Of a stretch of DNA of 64,000 nt, positions 62,849 to 64,000 are shown one piece after another (the stretch's first letter is position 1; every line of letters starts with the position of its first letter). This DNA comes from Prauserella aidingensis. Its GTDB lineage: Bacteria > Actinomycetota > Actinomycetes > Mycobacteriales > Pseudonocardiaceae. Location of the stretch: positions 248,001-312,000 of the forward strand of contig NZ_JAMTCN010000002.1 of NCBI RefSeq assembly GCF_024171865.1. Reading direction: 5' to 3'. Below the pieces are notes generated by a model. That model was given only the letters and a program-made list of their open reading frames with translations, ran no database searches and was not told the DNA's origin. The translations under genes and the position numbers were made by a program.

Positions 62849-64000
62849 ATGAAGATCGCGGAGACGCTGCAGACCCTCGCGTCGGTGCTGGGGTCGGATC
62901 TGGGCCTGCTGGTCGTGTTGGTTCTGTCGGTGCTCGCGATCGCGGCTCCGTTCGTGGACCGCTACCTGATCCGCACGAAACGTCTCTCCTACCGGGTGCT
63001 GTACAACTCGAAGCTCGGCGTGAGCCCGGATCTCGACGACGGCGACGTCGCCGCGGGCGTCCCGCCGGGTGCGGACGAGGCGATGCACGAGCTCGCCGAC
63101 GAGATGAGCCGGATGACGAGCGTGGTCGTGCGGCTGCGCAACGCGGGCATCGACGACATCCGACGTGACGATCTGCGGAACCATCCGTTGACGCTCGACT
63201 TCGGCGGCCGCGTCATCTGGAACGCGCGCATCTCCGATCCGAGCGTGGAGGCGCACCGCGGCGCGCACAAGCGCAGCCTCACGTTCCTGCCGCCGGACGG
63301 CGAGGTGAGGGAACGCAAGGAGTCGGAGTCCGCGAAGCTCGAGGACGTCCGGAAGACCTCGCGTCGCAGGTTCCCGTGGAGCAGACGGGTGGCCGAGCCG
63401 GTCGCGGAACCGGAGTCCGAAACTCCACAGTGGACCAGGCTGCAACTGCGCGGTCTCGAGTTGCAGCGCAAGGAGAAGCTGAAGATCGCTATCGTGCTCC
63501 GGGAACCGCCCGGTTCCACCGAGCACACGAAGAAGATCAGCATCCAGGGGCAGCTGACCGGTGGCCGCATCGTGGACGAACGGGAGCAGGCCGGCGTCAC
63601 GTGGCCGCGCGCCGCGGTCATGGTCGGCATCCTGCTGGTGGGAGTGCTACTGGCGACGTTGCTGGCCAACGCGTCGAGACCCGCGGCCGACCCCGCCGTG
63701 GCGTGCGGGGACGGTGAACTCGCCGTCGTGGGCTCCAGTGCGTTCGTGCCCGCGGCCGAGAACATCGCGCGCGCCTACGCGACGGCCTGTCCCGGTGCGG
63801 ATATCACCACCCGGTCGACCGGCAGCAACGCGGGCGTGCGCGAATTGCTGAGCGATGCCGTCGAGCCGGGTTCGACCGTGGCACTGTCCGACGGCCTCGC
63901 GCGTCACGAGAGCGACCGGCTCGACGCCCATCCGCTCGCGGTGATCGTGTACACGCTGGTGGTGCACGAGTCCGTCGGCGTCGACGAGCTGACCACGCAG
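62849..64000 (+). CDS. Membrane-anchored protein with substrate-binding (PstS-type) domain, partial
   Basis: The frame is open to the right edge (384 codons). An N-terminal helix (LGLLVVLVLSVLAIAAPFV) is followed by a cytoplasmic region of about 220 residues, a second helix (AAVMVGILLVGVLLATLLA), then an exported domain starting LAVVGSSAFVPAAENIARAYATACPGADITTRSTGSNAGVREL. This resembles phosphate/sulfate-type periplasmic binding proteins, which bind their ligand through such an S-x-A-F loop. Ligand unknown; the C-terminus is missing. Confidence 0.75.
   Translation, partial: MKIAETLQTLASVLGSDLGLLVVLVLSVLAIAAPFVDRYLIRTKRLSYRVLYNSKLGVSPDLDDGDVAAGVPPGADEAMHELADEMSRMTSVVVRLRNAGIDDIRRDDLRNHPLTLDFGGRVIWNARISDPSVEAHRGAHKRSLTFLPPDGEVRERKESESAKLEDVRKTSRRRFPWSRRVAEPVAEPESETPQWTRLQLRGLELQRKEKLKIAIVLREPPGSTEHTKKISIQGQLTGGRIVDEREQAGVTWPRAAVMVGILLVGVLLATLLANASRPAADPAVACGDGELAVVGSSAFVPAAENIARAYATACPGADITTRSTGSNAGVRELLSDAVEPGSTVALSDGLARHESDRLDAHPLAVIVYTLVVHESVGVDELTTQ

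Overview
The window comes from a high-GC actinobacterial chromosome. GTG/TTG starts, 4-base ATGA/GTGA gene overlaps and C-rich codon third positions are seen throughout. The carD, lpqE, radA order matches Mycobacterium, and a DasR regulator, an ectoine ABCD operon, DUF222-HNH proteins and split LigD genes suggest a filamentous, soil-type actinomycete such as the Pseudonocardiaceae. That placement is inference from gene content, not from a marker-gene tree.

Layout. 1-9 kb: the 5' part of carD, an LpqE-like lipoprotein, radA, then a leftward block of thrE, otsA and an OtsB-GH15 fusion (trehalose synthesis and breakdown), and a tRNA-Thr. 9-22.7 kb: a PhoD-like phosphatase with a DUF2252 protein, a TetR/FAD-monooxygenase divergent pair with two palindromic operators, an amidohydrolase, a SIS-domain protein, a GAF-SpoIIE-HATPase/STAS signalling pair, LigD ligase and polymerase as separate genes, and a YdjM-like membrane protein. 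22.8-31.7 kb: a six-gene leftward operon for an NRPS-independent siderophore of the staphyloferrin B type (SbnA-like synthase, three IucA/IucC synthetases, SbnH-like decarboxylase, MFS exporter) behind an iron box. No SbnB or SbnG gene is in the window. 31.8-35.3 kb: an unusual MerR protein whose C-terminal two thirds look like two domains of the DNA polymerase III beta clamp, then a MarR/dioxygenase/esterase unit resembling the Bacillus mhq quinone-detoxification system. 35.8-44.3 kb: a tiny zinc protein, an Abi-alpha (DUF4393) protein, a DUF445 membrane protein overlapping a DUF222-HNH gene, a GH63 glucosylglycerate hydrolase with a divergent ROK regulator, an uncharacterised gene, a DinB protein and a HhH-GPD glycosylase.

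44.8-48.4 kb: ectABCD (ectoine and 5-hydroxyectoine). 48.9-53.9 kb: a two-gene unit with a nucleotidyltransferase-like protein, an ArfA-like OmpA protein with a small membrane partner, an SGNH hydrolase and a DUF3159 membrane protein. 54-58 kb: dasR and a divergent GlcNAc kinase/aminosugar SIS pair with a dre site between them, then a two-TM acidic-tailed protein. 58.2-62.7 kb: thiE, a TPP riboswitch with thiO-thiS-thiG, a MarR regulator and thiD. The window ends inside a membrane-anchored substrate-binding-type protein.

Two things stand out. First, four perfectly phased 21-bp tandem arrays with a CGTGTTG core lie directly after stop codons (ydjM-like, GH63, SGNH and thiE genes), always in the same orientation relative to the gene they follow. 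Second, the MerR-beta-clamp fusion. Compatible-solute genes (trehalose, glucosylglycerate, ectoine) recur across the window and suggest osmotic or desiccation stress in the organism's life.
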